Assembly: GCA_014529385.2 (NCBI GenBank)
Contig: CM043959.1
Span: 92,237,529-92,301,528 of the forward strand
From: Adiantum capillus-veneris
Taxonomy: Eukaryota > Streptophyta > Polypodiopsida > Polypodiales > Pteridaceae
Direction: 5' to 3'
DNA: 64,000 nt
Numbering within the stretch: position 1 is the first letter of the stretch; each line of letters begins with the position of its first letter. This document shows, in pieces, positions 1 through 11,049 of this stretch. The position numbers were made by a program, and so were the translations under genes. The notes under the pieces were generated by a model. That model was given only the letters and a program-made list of their open reading frames with translations. It was not told the origin of the DNA and did not search any database.

Positions 1-230
1 CCAACACCCAAATCAGCCATAAGGCGTCTGAGCCATACACACTCAATCGTAGCTATTAAGACTGCCCTATACTCAGTCTCACAACTCGAACTCGCCACAG
101 TAGGTTTCTTCTTGCTCAACCATGATATACATGAACTAGCAAGCATGAAACAAAAACCACTTGTGGACACTCGTGTGTCAAAACAACCAGCCCAATCTGA
201 TGTGATTGTCCAGATGAAATACCCTAGAAC
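1..230 (-). pseudogene. Ty1/copia RNase H fragment
   Basis: Read on the minus strand, bases 1 to about 200 are open and encode a stretch containing DWAG, STSGFCF, SWLSKKKPTVASSS, CETEYRA and VWLRRLMADLG. These are the hallmarks of the RNase H domain at the end of a Ty1/copia polyprotein, and the order matches the RNase H of the complete copia element at 16.5-17.3 kb in this window. The part upstream of DWAG (bases 200-230) no longer fits the family, and the downstream part lies beyond the window edge. It is a fragment with no visible start. The family call is secure; whether the missing part continues outside the window cannot be seen. Confidence 0.85.
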
Positions 231-239
231 CAATGTCAC

Positions 240-1440
240 CACTACAAGAATAAAGTGTATCAAAAATGGATTCCAAAATCTTTGATGGTGGAAACTCAAA
301 CCACAACAAGCACCCTCATGCGTGGCTCCTATACACGAAGAAAAGACTCATCCAAGAAGAAGACGGCCATGTCAACAAGCTAACAACGATCTAATCAAGT
401 GGATAGAGAAGTCATCCTAGAAACAACAATCCAGGAACAAGCAAGACATAACTTTCCATAACTAGCCAAACCACAAAGGGAGAGTAATAGAACGCAACAT
501 TGGTGAGGATAGCAGTGACAATGATGAGTTGTTTGACATCCCCTATCCGGCACTCAGGTCATCACCCTCACTAGCAACTTTCGTAACAACCAAGGAAGGC
601 CACAAGTAACGAAAAATAAGTCAAAGCCAAAAAGTTTGACAAAGTTAGATACCAAAGAGCCATCTTGGCCAAAAGTAGGTATGAATCAAGAAGACAAAGA
701 TCTCTAATGAAAAATCACAAGATCCAAAACCAGAAGGAAAACAGTCGAAGCATGCAAGATCGGCTACGAAAAACACAAAGTCACAAGATTTCACAAATCA
801 GATTTGGGTTCCAAAGAAGTTGATTCCAGCACAAAGAGGTGAAGAGTTTATTTGGACTCCAAAACAATTAAAGTATCAACTACCTAAGTTTGAATCCAAT
901 CCTAAACCAAGAGTACAAGAGTTGAAGCAAAGATGGATGAAGACTCACACAAAGACAAGGTGGATCCCAAAAAAGTCTCTTTAAACACAAACAAAGCAGG
1001 GACAAATATGGGTCCAAACAAGTAGCATCAACAAAACAACCAGTAGCAATCACAAAGAAGTGGGTCCCAAAAGAAACCAATAAAACTATTGTCACTACAT
1101 CGTCGCAAAGATGGATGAAGACTCACACAAAGACAAGTGGATCCCAAAGAAGTCTCTTTAAACACAAACAAAGTAGGGACAAAAATGGGGTCCCAAACAA
1201 GGAGCATCAACAAAACAGTCACCAATCACAAAGAAGTGGGTCCCAAAGGAAACCAGTAAAACTATTGTCAATACATCGCCACTTGAATTGTTTCAACTCC
1301 TCTTACAATTATAATACAGCTAGAAGAGAACTCACTATTGAGGGATAATGCCAAATATGAAAACCAACCACAGGGCTAAGTTGGATTCCAAAGAAGCATC
1401 AAACAGATACGAAAGCCTTCAAAAATCTCTACAAACTTCA
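240..1440 (+). pseudogene. Possible copia gag-protease spacer with WVPK-like motifs
   Basis: No long open frame is present, but short plus-strand stretches repeatedly encode W(V/I/T)PK followed by basic residues, for example IWVPKK near 795, FIWTPKQ near 849, KKWVPKE near 1058 and SWIPKK near 1380. Repeated WVPK motifs occur in the linker between the zinc knuckle and protease of some plant copia polyproteins, so this may be such a linker broken by stops. There is no protease or integrase motif to confirm it. It lies next to a copia fragment on the opposite strand, so it would be a separate insertion. Low confidence. Confidence 0.3.
930..1285 (+). repeat. 178-bp tandem duplication
   Basis: The segment starting AAGATGGATGAAGACTCACA at 930 recurs at 1108 with a few substitutions, giving two adjacent copies with a period of 178 bp. 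It covers the WVPK-like spacer, so the duplicated unit adds one more copy of each motif. Confidence 0.85.
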
Positions 1441-1441
1441 A

Positions 1442-1775
1442 TCAAGCAAACGACACAGGAGCTTTAAATCTCCACTTCATTTCTGGACGACACAGGAGAT
1501 TTCTGTTGTTTACATCTTCATTTCTGTTGTTTACATCTTCTTGAAGCTCCAAGTGTTCTATGGAGTCATAGAACTCATCTTCTTCTTTGTATTTATTTTC
1601 TTGGATCATACTCATTGCAAAGTAAGGAATGAAATCATAGCCATTCATCACAAAACTTTGTTGTTGGGTCGTCTTGAATAGCACACACATCCAAAGTAGC
1701 CAACATGTGTTCCCATTCAAGTGGCTCTAATGCTTCCTCAAGAAAGGGTTCTAGGATATAATCCTTATCTTCAAT
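1442..1775 (-). pseudogene. Downstream tail of minus-strand gypsy gag-protease remnant
   Basis: A 92-residue minus-strand open stretch (1442-1720) lies just downstream of the protease C-terminal part at 1776-2201. It contains a seven-residue tandem duplication (EDVNNRN twice), encoded by a 21-bp direct repeat near 1499-1545. I recognise no domain. By position it would be the spacer between protease and reverse transcriptase of the same remnant, but no reverse transcriptase follows. It may be a chance open frame. Confidence 0.3.
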
Positions 1776-2201
1776 TTATCTTTTTAGGATACATTCTTTT
1801 GGATTTAAGCTTCCGCATTGCGAAGCTCCACACATCCACAATTCTTTGGGCTTACCCAACCATGATGGAAGTTTTGATATTGCTAGAGTAGCAGAATCAA
1901 ACTCTTTTACAAGGGTTCTCATCACATCCTTATCACTATGGTCCTTGAGATTTATTCTTGTCATGGTTTCCATATGTCTTAAGTAGATATGGTCATAACC
2001 CCAGTTGTGGACCATTTTCAATTGTCTCATGAATGGTCTTCCTAGAAGGATATCATAGTTGTTCTTCTTGCCAAAGTCAACAATAGCAAAGGTTTGCTCA
2101 TATTCCATGTCACAAGAAGTAACAACTGCTTTTTCTAGCAGTCCTATGGGACTTTCTATGTGTCCGTTTGTAAGCCACAATTTCATCTTGGTAGTCCTCA
2201 T
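1776..2201 (-). pseudogene. Gypsy-type retroviral aspartic protease, C-terminal part
   Basis: This 141-residue minus-strand frame contains YDILLGRPFMRQL, the conserved hydrophobic-LGRPF segment at the C-terminal end of Ty3/gypsy pepsin-like proteases, preceded by a substrate-groove-like region. The catalytic DSGA turn that should lie just upstream on the same chain is found in the adjacent repeated unit (about 2250-2290), where a one-base deletion breaks the frame. After the protease the frame runs about 90 residues into an unrecognised tail with no reverse transcriptase. The element therefore appears to be a gag-protease remnant that lost pol. Confidence 0.7.
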
Positions 2202-2458
2202 TACTGGTTTTTCCCATTTTTTCTAGATCTCTTTTGTTGCGATGGAAACTCCAGCTCCACTATCAGGATTTCCATGGTTTTGACACCTTGGAATTCCAGA
2301 GGAGGAGTGGTGCTCCCATCTTCTCCCTCATAATACTCTCCGACCTTGTTTAATGGCATTGGCCTAGTATTTAGCTGAGATATTTCCAGCTCTCTGATCC
2401 CTTCCTCAATTTGAGTCATTGGTTTATTAACACTAAATTTCTCTAAGTATTTTCCCAC
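2201..2458 (-). pseudogene. Protease N-terminal repeat, copy nearest the protease C-terminus
   Basis: Minus-strand frame of 85 residues with the repeat-specific landmarks GKYLEKF, QIEEGIRELE and YYEGEDG followed by GVKTMEIL. At the position where the other two copies have LDSGA, this copy runs into a different frame because one base is missing. Correct reading of the catalytic turn is therefore lost in the only copy that directly adjoins the protease C-terminal half at 1776-2201. Confidence 0.65.
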
Positions 2459-2751
2459 AGTAGCCTAGATGTTTGGTCTTATTCTGAGCAACTTGGCTAA
2501 TTTTATCGTATATGTGGCTGGTGTCAAAAAAATTTATATCAGTCCTTTTGAATCGATGACCGTTTTGGAAGACAGTCTTTGTGAAGGGATTGGAATAACA
2601 TCTGGCTTGGCCTCATGCTCTCCTGTATAGGACGGCAGTGTACTTAGCGAATGGGGTTGGCTATCCATAGATTGTGAAGATCCATTTCACAAGAAGTAAC
2701 AACTTCTTTTTCTAGCAGTCCTATGGGCCTTTCCGTGTGTCCACTTGCAAG

Positions 2752-2964
2752 CTACAGTTTCACCCTGGTAGACCTCACTACTACTGGTTTTTTCCATTTT
2801 TTCTCGATCTCTTTTGTTCCGATGGAAACTCCAGCTCCACTGTCAAGGATTGCAATGGTTTTAACACCTTGGAATTCTAGAGGAAGAGTGGTGTTCCCAT
2901 GTTCTCCCTCATAATACTCTCCAACCTTGTTCAACGAAATTGGCCTAGTATTTAGCTCAGACAT
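2752..2964 (-). pseudogene. Protease N-terminal repeat, middle copy, DSGA present
   Basis: Minus-strand frame of 70 residues: NTRPISLNKVGEYYEG, then GVKTIAILDSGAGVSIGTKEI, then a basic tail. DSGA is the aspartic protease catalytic signature of retroelements. The chain is not followed by a flap or an LGRPF segment; instead the next repeat unit begins, so this copy alone cannot fold as a complete protease. Confidence 0.65.
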
Positions 2965-3378
2965 TTCCAGCTCTCAGATCCCTTCCTCGATTTGAGTCAT
3001 TGGTTTTTCAACACCAAATTTCTCTAAGTATTTTCCCATAGTAGCTCACATGTTTGGTCTTATTCTGAGCAACTCAGATAACGATATCGTACAAGTGACT
3101 GGTGTTGACAAAATTTATATCAGTCCTTTCAATCGATGACCTTTTTGGAAGACAGACTTTGTGATGGGATTGGAATAACATTTGACTTGGCCTCGTGCTC
3201 TCCTGTATAGGACGGTAGTGTTCTTAGCAAATGGGGTTGGCTATCTATAGACTATACATATCCATGCCACAAGATGTAACAACTGCTTTTTCTAGCAGTC
3301 CTATGGGCCTTTCTGTGTGTCCATCTACAAGCTGCAGCTCCATCCTGGTAGCCCTTACTGCTGGTTTTTCCCTTTTTT

Positions 3379-3687
3379 TCAGATCTCTTTTGTTGCAATC
3401 AAAACTTCAGCTCCACTATCAAGGACTTCCATGGTTTTTACACCTATGAGTTCAAGAGGAAGAGTGGTGTTTCCATCTTCTCCTTCATAATACTCTCTGA
3501 CCTTATTTAATGACACTGGCCTAGTACTTAGCTGAAACATTTCCAGCTCTCTGATCCCTTCCTCGATTTGAGTCATTGGTTTTTTAACACCAAATTTCTC
3601 TAAGTATTTTCCCACAGTAGCCCACATATTTGGTCCTATTCTGAGAAACTTGGCTAATGATATCGTACATGTGACTAGTGTCAACAA
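3379..3687 (-). pseudogene. Protease N-terminal repeat, gag-proximal copy, DSGA present
   Basis: Minus-strand frame of 102 residues containing GKYLEKFGVKKPMTQIEEG, YYEGEDGNTTLP and VKTMEVLDSGAEVLIATKEI. It is the copy closest to gag and has an intact DSGA catalytic turn, but it runs into the next repeat before the rest of a protease. With the other two copies it makes three successive half-proteases in one remnant. Confidence 0.65.
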
Positions 3688-3759
3688 AATGTCTATCAGT
3701 CCTTTTGAATCGATGACCTTCTTGGAAGACAGTCTCTGTGATGGGATTGGAATTACATT

Positions 3760-4260
3760 TTACCTGGCCTCATGCTCTCCCATATAGGACGGTAGTGTTC
3801 TTAGCGAATGGGGTTGGCTATCCATAGACTGTACAAATCCTTTGTCTCCCCAATACAATTCCACTTCTAGATTCATTTGACATCCAGTCTCAATTTCCTC
3901 TTTTGGTGGAAGAGACACTTCTCCTCCATCACTCATTTGGTTTACTTGTCTGCTTATCTCACTTGCTTCATTGGCCTCTCTAACTTGTTTCCATAATTCT
4001 TCAAGACCATCTATTTCTTTATAGTTCTCATGTATAGCTATGTGAAAACCCACGGAAGAGTTATATGTGGTATTCAACACTATCCTTGGATCTAATATGG
4101 GGTCCTTGAGCTTTTGTAAGTTCTCATGAGGACTGGAATCTTGCTCTTTTTGTTCTTGATTTGGTGGGATTACTAGTGTAGATGGAACAAGGATCACACC
4201 CTTAGATTTCCAACTGGTGCTTCTAGTAAAGTTTGGGCTATTTGAATCATTTTCTTGCAC
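3760..4260 (-). pseudogene. Gag-protease linker of minus-strand gypsy remnant
   Basis: A 166-residue acidic, polar minus-strand frame lying between the gag-side frames and the protease repeats. It has low-complexity charged stretches and no recognisable domain; its C-terminal end (SQPHSLRTLPSYMGEHEA) is the start of the segment that is also present in the repeat units. By position it is the variable linker that gypsy polyproteins have before protease. Stop codons separate it from neighbouring frames. Confidence 0.45.
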
Positions 4261-4387
4261 ATTTCAAGTCTATCCTTTTCTAGTTACGCATATGGATATG
4301 TCATCCATCTGTGTTCTTGGGTTTGGTTGTTTTTGAGCCGTGTTTCATAGGATTTTAGGAGGGCATGTAATGGATCATTAACCTTTT

Positions 4388-5422
4388 CTACCAATAATGA
4401 TCCTCCTTAACTAGCACTTCTTGATTTCTCATATGTGGATGGTTCGTCTGGAGGTTGAGACATCTGCATAAGAGAAGGTGCAACCATTTCCTCATGTTGT
4501 TTATCTTCTCGTTAGCTTGGGTGAGCTCCTCAACAGCTAGGGATTTTTGCTCTTGTTCCCTAAGTGCTTTCATCCTAGCTATTCCATTTGTTCTTGGTTT
4601 TTTGACTAGGTGTGTCGGTCTTTGGCTCACCCATCTCTGGACTCACATCGGTTTTCATTTTCTCTGTCTCTGGGTCCTTATCAACTTCCTTTTGAGCTTG
4701 CGCTTTCGTAACTACCTAAACTAGTACGGCGGTTTCATTTTCCAAGCTACTGGGTAGCTGAACAATTCCTAAGACATTTATTTTTATCTTTCTAAATCAG
4801 TTTGGGTTTCATGGATAGTTGGGGATCAAGTGAATGACACCACAATCAAGAAAATAGGCATTCACTTGAGTGATCTCTGTCTAAGGACATTGACCAAGTG
4901 GTTGTTACGGATTTTGTGACAATCAATCTATGGTTGAGGAGCTTCTTCTTGGAATTTCTCTGTAAACAGGCTCTAACCTAGCTAAGCCTCTATTCACAAT
5001 GAACCGCAATGTCCTTTCGTCCATCTCATACCTTATTCCTTTAGGTCAAAACACAGGAGGTGGAGGTTGTACCGGCCTCATCACTCCATGTGTTTCTCTC
5101 ATCTTCTGTCGCTTTGAAGGGTAGTACATGCTTTGGTTGTTATAATACTTGCAGTTGGTACTATCTCTTGTTTGTTAGATGCTTCCATCATCGGCATGTA
5201 TCTCATGTCTACATGCATTCTAGTGCCTGGAAGTGTAGATTGTTGTCCTAAGATAGGGTATGGCCTTGAGACTCCTACTTCCGTAACGTATCTAGGTGGA
5301 GTACGTGCTACTGGAATAGGTTGTACATACCTCTCCCTAGCATATTCCATGCCATAGTAACACTCTTCTCTCGTATAGTTTGTCCATTTTCTCTCAATTT
5401 TGCACCACTCAAGCTCCCTCGG
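4388..5422 (-). pseudogene. Broken gag C-terminal region
   Basis: Minus-strand short frames (4388-4630; 5099-5350) continue from gag toward the protease in different frames. They include a Pro/Arg/Tyr-rich segment (RYVQPIPVARTPPRYV) and a Lys/Glu-rich segment with RTNGIARMKALREQEQKS. Such basic, low-complexity stretches are typical of the C-terminal part of plant gypsy gag, but no CCHC zinc knuckle can be seen. Several stops and frame changes mark it as non-functional. Confidence 0.4.
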
Positions 5423-6739
5423 TTAGAATTTACAAGAGGTGTCAACCTCTTGACCATTTCGTCGGATAAACTTTTCTTGATCGATAGGTGCCGCTGGTTT
5501 TGCAATGGACTCACTCATCTGTGAATCACTGTGCTGAGAGGATGTGTCATCCTCTTGACTATTACAATCCTTTTCTTTATATTCCTCATAGTTATCCACC
5601 AGATAAAGAGCTTCTTTGATCAATTTGTTTAGCCTCTTGCTCCTTATTAGATGCAAATCCTTTTGAAGACCCGCATGTCTCATCCCCTGGATAAAGATCA
5701 ACATCAATCGTGCCTGTGTAGATAGTTCCGTTCTTGGATGGAACTTGACATATCTTTTGAGCCATAATTCTGCTTTGTACACTGATTCACTCTCTTTTTG
5801 TTTGAACCTGTGAATTTGCGAGATTGTATTGTGAGCTATGCCTTTTTGCAAGAATTCTTTGATGAATTTCTCAAACAGCTTGTCTAGAGTCTCAAAATCA
5901 CATCTTTCTACTGAGTCAAACCATGTAGCCACATCATCTTCCAGAATCAGTCCAAATCTCGCAAAGTGTGTTGCAAAATCCAAAACATCCTGTGCTCTAA
6001 TTACTCTTCTGAAAGCCTCTACATGATCTCTCAGATCTTTATCTCTAGCATATTTCGTGTTTACCCATTTTTGGATCTGGGATGGTCTAACTTGCCGATT
6101 GTCTACAAGTCTAATTATAGACTCTCCCAATACTTCTCTCGCTTTAGGTCTTCTACTATGGCTAGGTTCTTCCTCGAAGGGATTGGTCGTTCTCTTGAAG
6201 ATTGTTCCATTAGGATGATTCACTTGAGGAGGCATGTCTGCCATCTCTGTGATCATTTCATCTCTCGTTATTGCTCCAGAATGGAATCCAAGTGGCTCCC
6301 TCTTTGGAATTCTCATAAGAAATCTTGTGTTTAATGGAGGTTTTTGTGGTCCTTCATTGACCAAATATCCATCTATGTCTAACTCAATCCATGGAATTTT
6401 GCTTTCTAGAGCTCTGTATTCTCATCCATACTTGTCAAAAACTATAGATTTCCATTGATAGTTAACTCCGTATGTATATACATATAAGAGCTTGTAATTT
6501 GTCAGCTCTCCTGGGTATGGCTCTGAGCACCTATAAAGGTTGACCTCATTGTTGTCAATGTATCTATACAATCCTTCACTGTCATGGTCCTTCATCCAAA
6601 CTCTCTTGACAAAATTGGTCTTTATCAATTGCAAGTTTGGAAGATCCATTATGGGTGGATGCTCCTCTATTGTTGGGATTTCGAAGCTTGTGTAAGTTGA
6701 GTTTGGCTCTAAAAAGGACATGATCTCTATGCTTAACAA
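5423..6739 (-). pseudogene. Gypsy gag (retrotrans_gag-like) remnant
   Basis: Two minus-strand stretches in the same frame, 6422-6739 and 5423-6364, are separated by a stop near 6422. The larger one (313 residues) carries the gag capsid fold signature: VEAFRRVIRAQDVLDFATHFARFGLILEDDVATWFDS, then FEKFIKEFLQKG, then KQKESESVYKAELWLKRYVKF and a helical run ending in LYLVDNYEEYKEKD. This is the alpha-helical retrotransposon gag domain of Ty3/gypsy elements, which builds the virus-like particle. The N-terminal 105 residues are an unrecognised leader. No pol is attached on this strand. The element's upstream side lies to the right (6.78-7.90 kb and, after the nested insertion, 57.59 kb onward). Confidence 0.7.
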
Positions 6740-6779
6740 CTCTAGCTTGATGTAAGAAGGCTTATTTCAAAGTGTTCAA

Positions 6780-7903
6780 GTGCTTTGGCTAGGGAAAATT
6801 CGTAAAAATGTCCAAAACCGCGACCGTTTTCCTCAGAATTCTCTCAAAATGTCAGTTTTAGACACCCGTAACTTCCGAATGAATTTTGAGGCCTTAACCA
6901 ATGTTTTTTCGGACACTCACAAACAATTAATGACTCATAGGGTCTTTTATTGTTGTTCAAGGGTCACACTAAATGTTATACAATTACTATGGAGCTTCAC
7001 TTTGAAAAAGAAAGTTTTTGAACTCGATGCATGTAGCTCAAGTTATGGCCAAATAGTCAATACGTGCCTTGAGACTTCATACATGTATGATGTCTACTGG
7101 CTCATAATTGCTCCAAAATTCAACTGTAGACTCTCCTTGATGTACTCTAACCACTCCAAGTCTCAATTTGTGATTCTAACACTTTTAGACAGGTCTATCA
7201 ATCCTTTTTTTAGTTAGGTTGTCTGCAACTTCCCGGGAAGGTTTACTAAGACAAAAGTGATCCAAATTGAATGAAACTTGGTCTCTATGCTTATTTTATG
7301 TTGGCAAACACTCTTGTGAGCTCAAATGTAAGTTTTGACTTCAAATTTGGGGCTTGAGACATCATACGCGTATGATGTCTTCTGTGCCAGAATGAAGTGA
7401 CTTTTATTCCATAGACTCTTTATCACTCAAGCAACTCTCAACAACTTTCAAAATTCAATTTGAACACTTTTCTTGCAAGTTATGGCCAATACAGCATAGA
7501 TCTTTCCCAATTCTGTCTTTTGGCCTTTGCCAGCTCAAATGTGCTCCAAATGCAATGAAATTAGGGCTAGAAACTTCTTTTATGCTCTATGACACTACGG
7601 TATACTCAAATGTATGATTTGACCCAGATCTGGTCCCTAAGACATCATATGCGTATGATGTCTTTTGGCTCAAAATGAAATGAAATTTCGCAAGCAAGCT
7701 TAAATCATTATTTCAAACCCTCCTATGTGGTCAAAAGTGCAACTGGACTGTCAGATCTGTCCTTGAGACATCATCTGCATATGATGTCTATGTGCTTAGA
7801 ATTGGCCCAAACTTGGTCAGTAAGCTTATTTTGTTGTGCTTAACACCCTCGTCAGCTAAAATTTCAATTTTGGCCATAAGAGTTCCCTTTAGACATCATA
7901 CCT
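6780..7903. repeat. Palindrome-bearing repeat, left part (about 285-bp period)
   Basis: AT-rich noncoding DNA with recurring units that each contain a palindrome AGACATCATACG joined to its own reverse complement. Occurrences or close variants start near 7072, 7357, 7640 and 7766, and a half-site near 7891 is cut by Gypsy-1. Units also share phrases such as 'agaatgaagtgaa' and 'caacaactttcaaaattcaat'. The spacing is about 285 bp, with one shorter 126-bp step. The array resumes at 57,586. It may be the leader or LTR of the minus-strand gag remnant, whose gag starts at 6739; that link is inferred. Confidence 0.8.
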
Positions 7904-8903
7904 TGTGACGTGTTTTGACAAAATGGTGAAAGCTACCCCAAAGACTTTGAGAAGTGTCTTTTAATGATTTTTTGACCCTTAGATGTAAATAAATCATGAT
8001 TGTACAAACTATACAAAGGCGGTGTGTGCCAGTTTTCTCTATGCATGCGGGCCAATTGTGTGAGGTACATAGTTTTGCCGATTTTTTACATAGAAGTGTC
8101 GAGACTTCAAAGAGTGAGTTAGTGCTTTAAAAATATGAACAAAAACTAAACTTTTATCAGCTTGGAGTCGTGAGTGAAGAGGGATATTCACCTGTGAAGA
8201 AGAAACTCTGTGATGCTACAGCCTGCGATGAAGGGTTTTGGTGTAGGGGATCCCCTCTTGCCTTGAGAAAGCCTAGTGTGGAAAGTTGAGAGTGCGTCTC
8301 TCCTAAATAGGTTGATGAAAGTGGGTGTTTAACTCTGCATATTGATCTCTCTCTTCATCTTGGTTTGAGGTATGGCAGCTATGTTGTGTGAAGCTCCCTG
8401 TGGTGCAGCTAGTCAAGGGTAAACTATGCGCTGCAATTCCGTGCTTGTACATACACAAGATGGAAATGTTTTCCCCAAGTTTTCCATTGATCTTTAAATT
8501 TTTTTTTGCTGAACTTTTTGGGTTTTCAATTTGAGCTTGACTTGGATGGGTTCTGGTCAAACTATGTGTATATATGGGAGCGCCTATGGAGTCTCTACTA
8601 GCACATGGAAGGGCGTTTCAAAAGAAGTGAAGCCCTTGTTTTTATGAATAAAAGTCCAGATATTTTCAGTTTCTTTCTTTGGTTTTCTTGATTCTCTTGC
8701 TTATTTTAGTGCATCCAAGTAAAGTGGGAGTTGTAGCGGTGTAGAGGAAAGCTAGTCGAAGCTAGTCGAGACTGAGTGCGAGTGAGGCTGTCAGATTTTG
8801 TGAGAGAAGATCAGATCACATATCTTGAGAGATCTATTATTTTCACCTCTTTTCTTAGTGTTGGTTTGAGGTGTTGTAGAGGCCAGCCCTCCAATCCTTC
8901 ACA
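7904..8903 (+). repeat. Gypsy-1 5' LTR (1,000 bp)
   Basis: Starts TGTGACGTG and ends CTTCACA (TG...CA). It aligns along its length to 56,544-57,585 with frequent substitutions and small indels. The primer-binding site follows five bases after its end. A TATATAT box lies at about 8569. Confidence 0.85.
8569..8575 (+). promoter_or_regulatory. Candidate TATA box of Gypsy-1 5' LTR
   Basis: TATATAT in the context GTGTATATATGGGAG, about 335 bp before the LTR end and conserved in the other LTR near 57,188. The position suits the U3 promoter; no transcription start can be seen from sequence alone. Confidence 0.4.
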
Positions 8904-8908
8904 TAAAT

Positions 8909-8928
8909 TGGTGCCCCCACTGAGGACA
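8909..8928 (+). other. Gypsy-1 primer-binding site
   Basis: TGGTGCCCCCACTGAGGACA lies immediately after the 5' LTR. The TGG start matches the CCA end of a tRNA, as required for minus-strand priming. The same 20 bases follow the Gypsy-2 LTR at 35,087. I could not assign the tRNA species by eye. Confidence 0.8.
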
Positions 8929-9004
8929 AGAGAATCCTTCTAACACGGTTTTGATTTACAGATTGGCATCCATTTGAAGTTCAACTCAAGAACTATAAAG
9001 GGAG

Positions 9005-9900
9005 ATGGGTATGAATTCTTCAAAGGTGGGAAAGGAGAAGATTTGGAAAAGTTCATCTGAATGATCAAATTGATTGCATTGAAGAGCAATACGGATGATG
9101 GTGCATTCAAGGTACGTTTGGTGAGTTTGCTACTTGAAGGTGAAGCACATGAATAGTATGAAGACAGGCTTGAAGATGATGTAAAGGAAAATTGGAATCC
9201 TCTTTCTCATGCCTTGAGAGAAGAGTTTGAGAAGGAAGATGATCTTGAATATTTGTGGAGAGAGCTAAGCAAGCTGCATCAAGGAGAACATGAAGACATC
9301 AATGTGCACATAAACAGGTTTGAAGCTTGTTGGAGAAATATCGTAAAGGGACTTGAACAAAATCAAATGCCCCTTGATTTCTTGAAGAAAGATAGGTTTG
9401 TGGCTCTCTTACATCAAATCATTAGAGACAAGGTGGAGCTCAAGGACCCAGGGACCTACAATGAGGCAAAAAAGGTTGCTAGAGAGAAATGGAGAAAGAA
9501 GGTGAGAAGGCATGAGATGGCAAGGAGGGAAAGAGAAGCAAATGTACATCAAAGGTATGGTTATGTATCAATGAGTAATGTGATTGAGCCTTTGCCTTTG
9601 GATATACATGTTGAAATGAAAATCCATGTGGAATATCCAAGAGTGAACACTAGAGGAAAGTAATCCCTTCACCAAGACATTCAAAGATTGACAGAGCAAG
9701 CAGGAAACCTCAACCTTGCTATGCAAGCTATCTAGCAGCAAGTAAGAAGACTTCAAGGAGAACGGTCTCAAAGGAATAGAGGTGGTAATGTGATGTGTTG
9801 CAATTGTGGGGAGAGAGGGCATATATCACCAACCAAGGCGAGAGCCAGGAGGTATATATCCTATCATACAAAGGAAAATAGGTAATTAATGTAATGTCAA
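9005..9900 (+). pseudogene. Gypsy-1 gag
   Basis: The gag region is open in pieces, the longest being 9214-9663 (149 residues). It shows the capsid signature LEYLWRELSKLHQGEHEDINVHINRFEACWRNIV, then LDFLKKDRFVALLHQIIRDKVELKDPGTYNEAKKVA, which parallels the Gypsy-2 gag (36.7-37.3 kb) segment for segment. A zinc knuckle follows near 9792: CCNCGERGH is present but the final Cys is missing. Stops occur before 9214 and after 9663. It would have built the particle; now it is decayed. Gag begins about 100 bp after the primer-binding site, leaving no room for the extra open frames seen in Gypsy-2. Confidence 0.75.
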
Positions 9901-9907
9901 TGGAAAT

Positions 9908-10715
9908 GTGCAACCACTCCAAGGCCAAGTACATGCACAACAACAGGGACAAAATCAAGCTCAAGCACCTCCACAATCTAATGTAGGAATTTTAGAAGCA
10001 GTTGATGGGGGAGATGAAGATGATGAGGTTGATGTCTTTGCAAATAAGAGAACAGGGCACAAAAATCAAAGAGTGAAGGCCTTTTCGAAGAGGAAAGAGC
10101 AAGGAAAAATCCAAGGAGATATGTAGATAAAGGCAAGGCACCTATGGGGAAGAGGTTGAAAGTAGAGAGCAAGCAAAGGTAAGAGCAAGGAGAAGGATGA
10201 TAGGCATTGATGATTTTCAGCTTGGGAAGGGAACAACATACAATTTCTTAGAAGACTTGAAGAACAAGAGGGACGCCATATCATATGGGAAACTCTTGCA
10301 TTTGAGATCAAGTATGACAAGGCATTGGCATAAACTAACTATTGTTGAAAGGGTGAAGGTAAAGATAAGTGATGCACATGTAGTGCGGCTTCATAAAGTT
10401 ACTGATGTTTTTCATGTGGTTGATGGTTGGATACATGGAAGGAGGGTGAATAAGGCTTACATGGATGGTGGATGCCAAGTGTACGTTATGACAGAGGAAA
10501 CAATGAAACAATTGGGATTGCAGCTCACAGGCAAATCCTTGTTTAGTGTGAAGATGACAAAGAGTAGTAGGGTGAGATTCTTAGGAGTCATTCATGACTT
10601 GGAGCTTAATGTTTTGGGTCAAAGGGATATCATGGACATTCATGTGATTCCTGCAAAGCTTGGGGCATATCCATTCATATTGGGAAGACCTTGGTTGATT
10701 GTTATGAGGTCATGA
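9908..10715 (+). pseudogene. Gypsy-1 gag tail and DGG-type aspartic protease
   Basis: A Gln-rich and acidic linker (9908-10126) is followed by a 172-residue frame (10197-10715) with the protease. The catalytic turn reads YMDGGCQVYVMTEETMKQLGL, and the C-terminal segment is YPFILGRPWL. Both match Gypsy-2, where the turn is VDGGAQICIMTE. The third residue of the catalytic triplet is Gly where most retroelement proteases have DSG or DTG followed by Ala. A frame change separates linker and protease. The protease would cleave the gag-pol polyprotein during particle maturation. Confidence 0.75.
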
Positions 10716-11049
10716 TAGGACTGGTACAGGGGATGTATTGACCTCTTTGTGGATAGGCCAAAAAACAAGAGGATAAGATATGATATGAAAACATGTAAGG
10801 TGATGGAAATTGATGATGAACTAGCTATGCATCAAGATTTATATCCATCCACTTATGACATGTTTGGCATATCTTTGTGCATCATCTCCATGTACTGATG
10901 ATGAGGTTTATGATCAAAGTCTTCTTGATCTTGATGTAGATCTTTGTGGTGTACATGTATATGATGAAAATTATGATAAAGGGGATGCTATGAAATCATA
11001 AAATGACCACGGGGCTGATCATGAGCTGAATATACCAAAAGGTGAATCA
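10716..11049 (+). other. Gypsy-1 protease to reverse transcriptase spacer
   Basis: A region without a long open frame, rich in acidic codons (GAT, GAA). By position it corresponds to the acidic Ser/Glu-rich linker at residues 565-640 of the Gypsy-2 polyprotein. Nothing else is seen here. Confidence 0.5.

Larger units (their letters stand above)
2113..3840 (-). repeat. Triplicated protease-containing segment, about 578 bp per unit
   Basis: Three tandem copies of one segment are visible. The anchor CAAGAAGTAACAAC (or close variant) falls at 2113, 2690 and 3270; a second anchor, GATGACC followed by TTGGAAGACAG, falls at 2555, 3135 and 3712. The periods are 577-580 bp. On the minus strand each unit encodes a spacer (GKYLEKF, KPMTQIEEGIREL, EYYEGE), then the protease N-terminal part with its catalytic turn. 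The copies differ by scattered substitutions, so the expansion is not recent. Confidence 0.9.

Noticed and set aside
6780-7217. Plus-strand frame of 145 residues
   Set aside because: It lies in the palindromic repeat, changes frame between units, and has no recognisable domain.
8303-8560. Minus-strand frame of 85 residues, with a counterpart at 56841-57121
   Set aside because: It lies in the Gypsy-1 LTR and is repeated only because the LTR is; antisense to the element and not conserved in frame.
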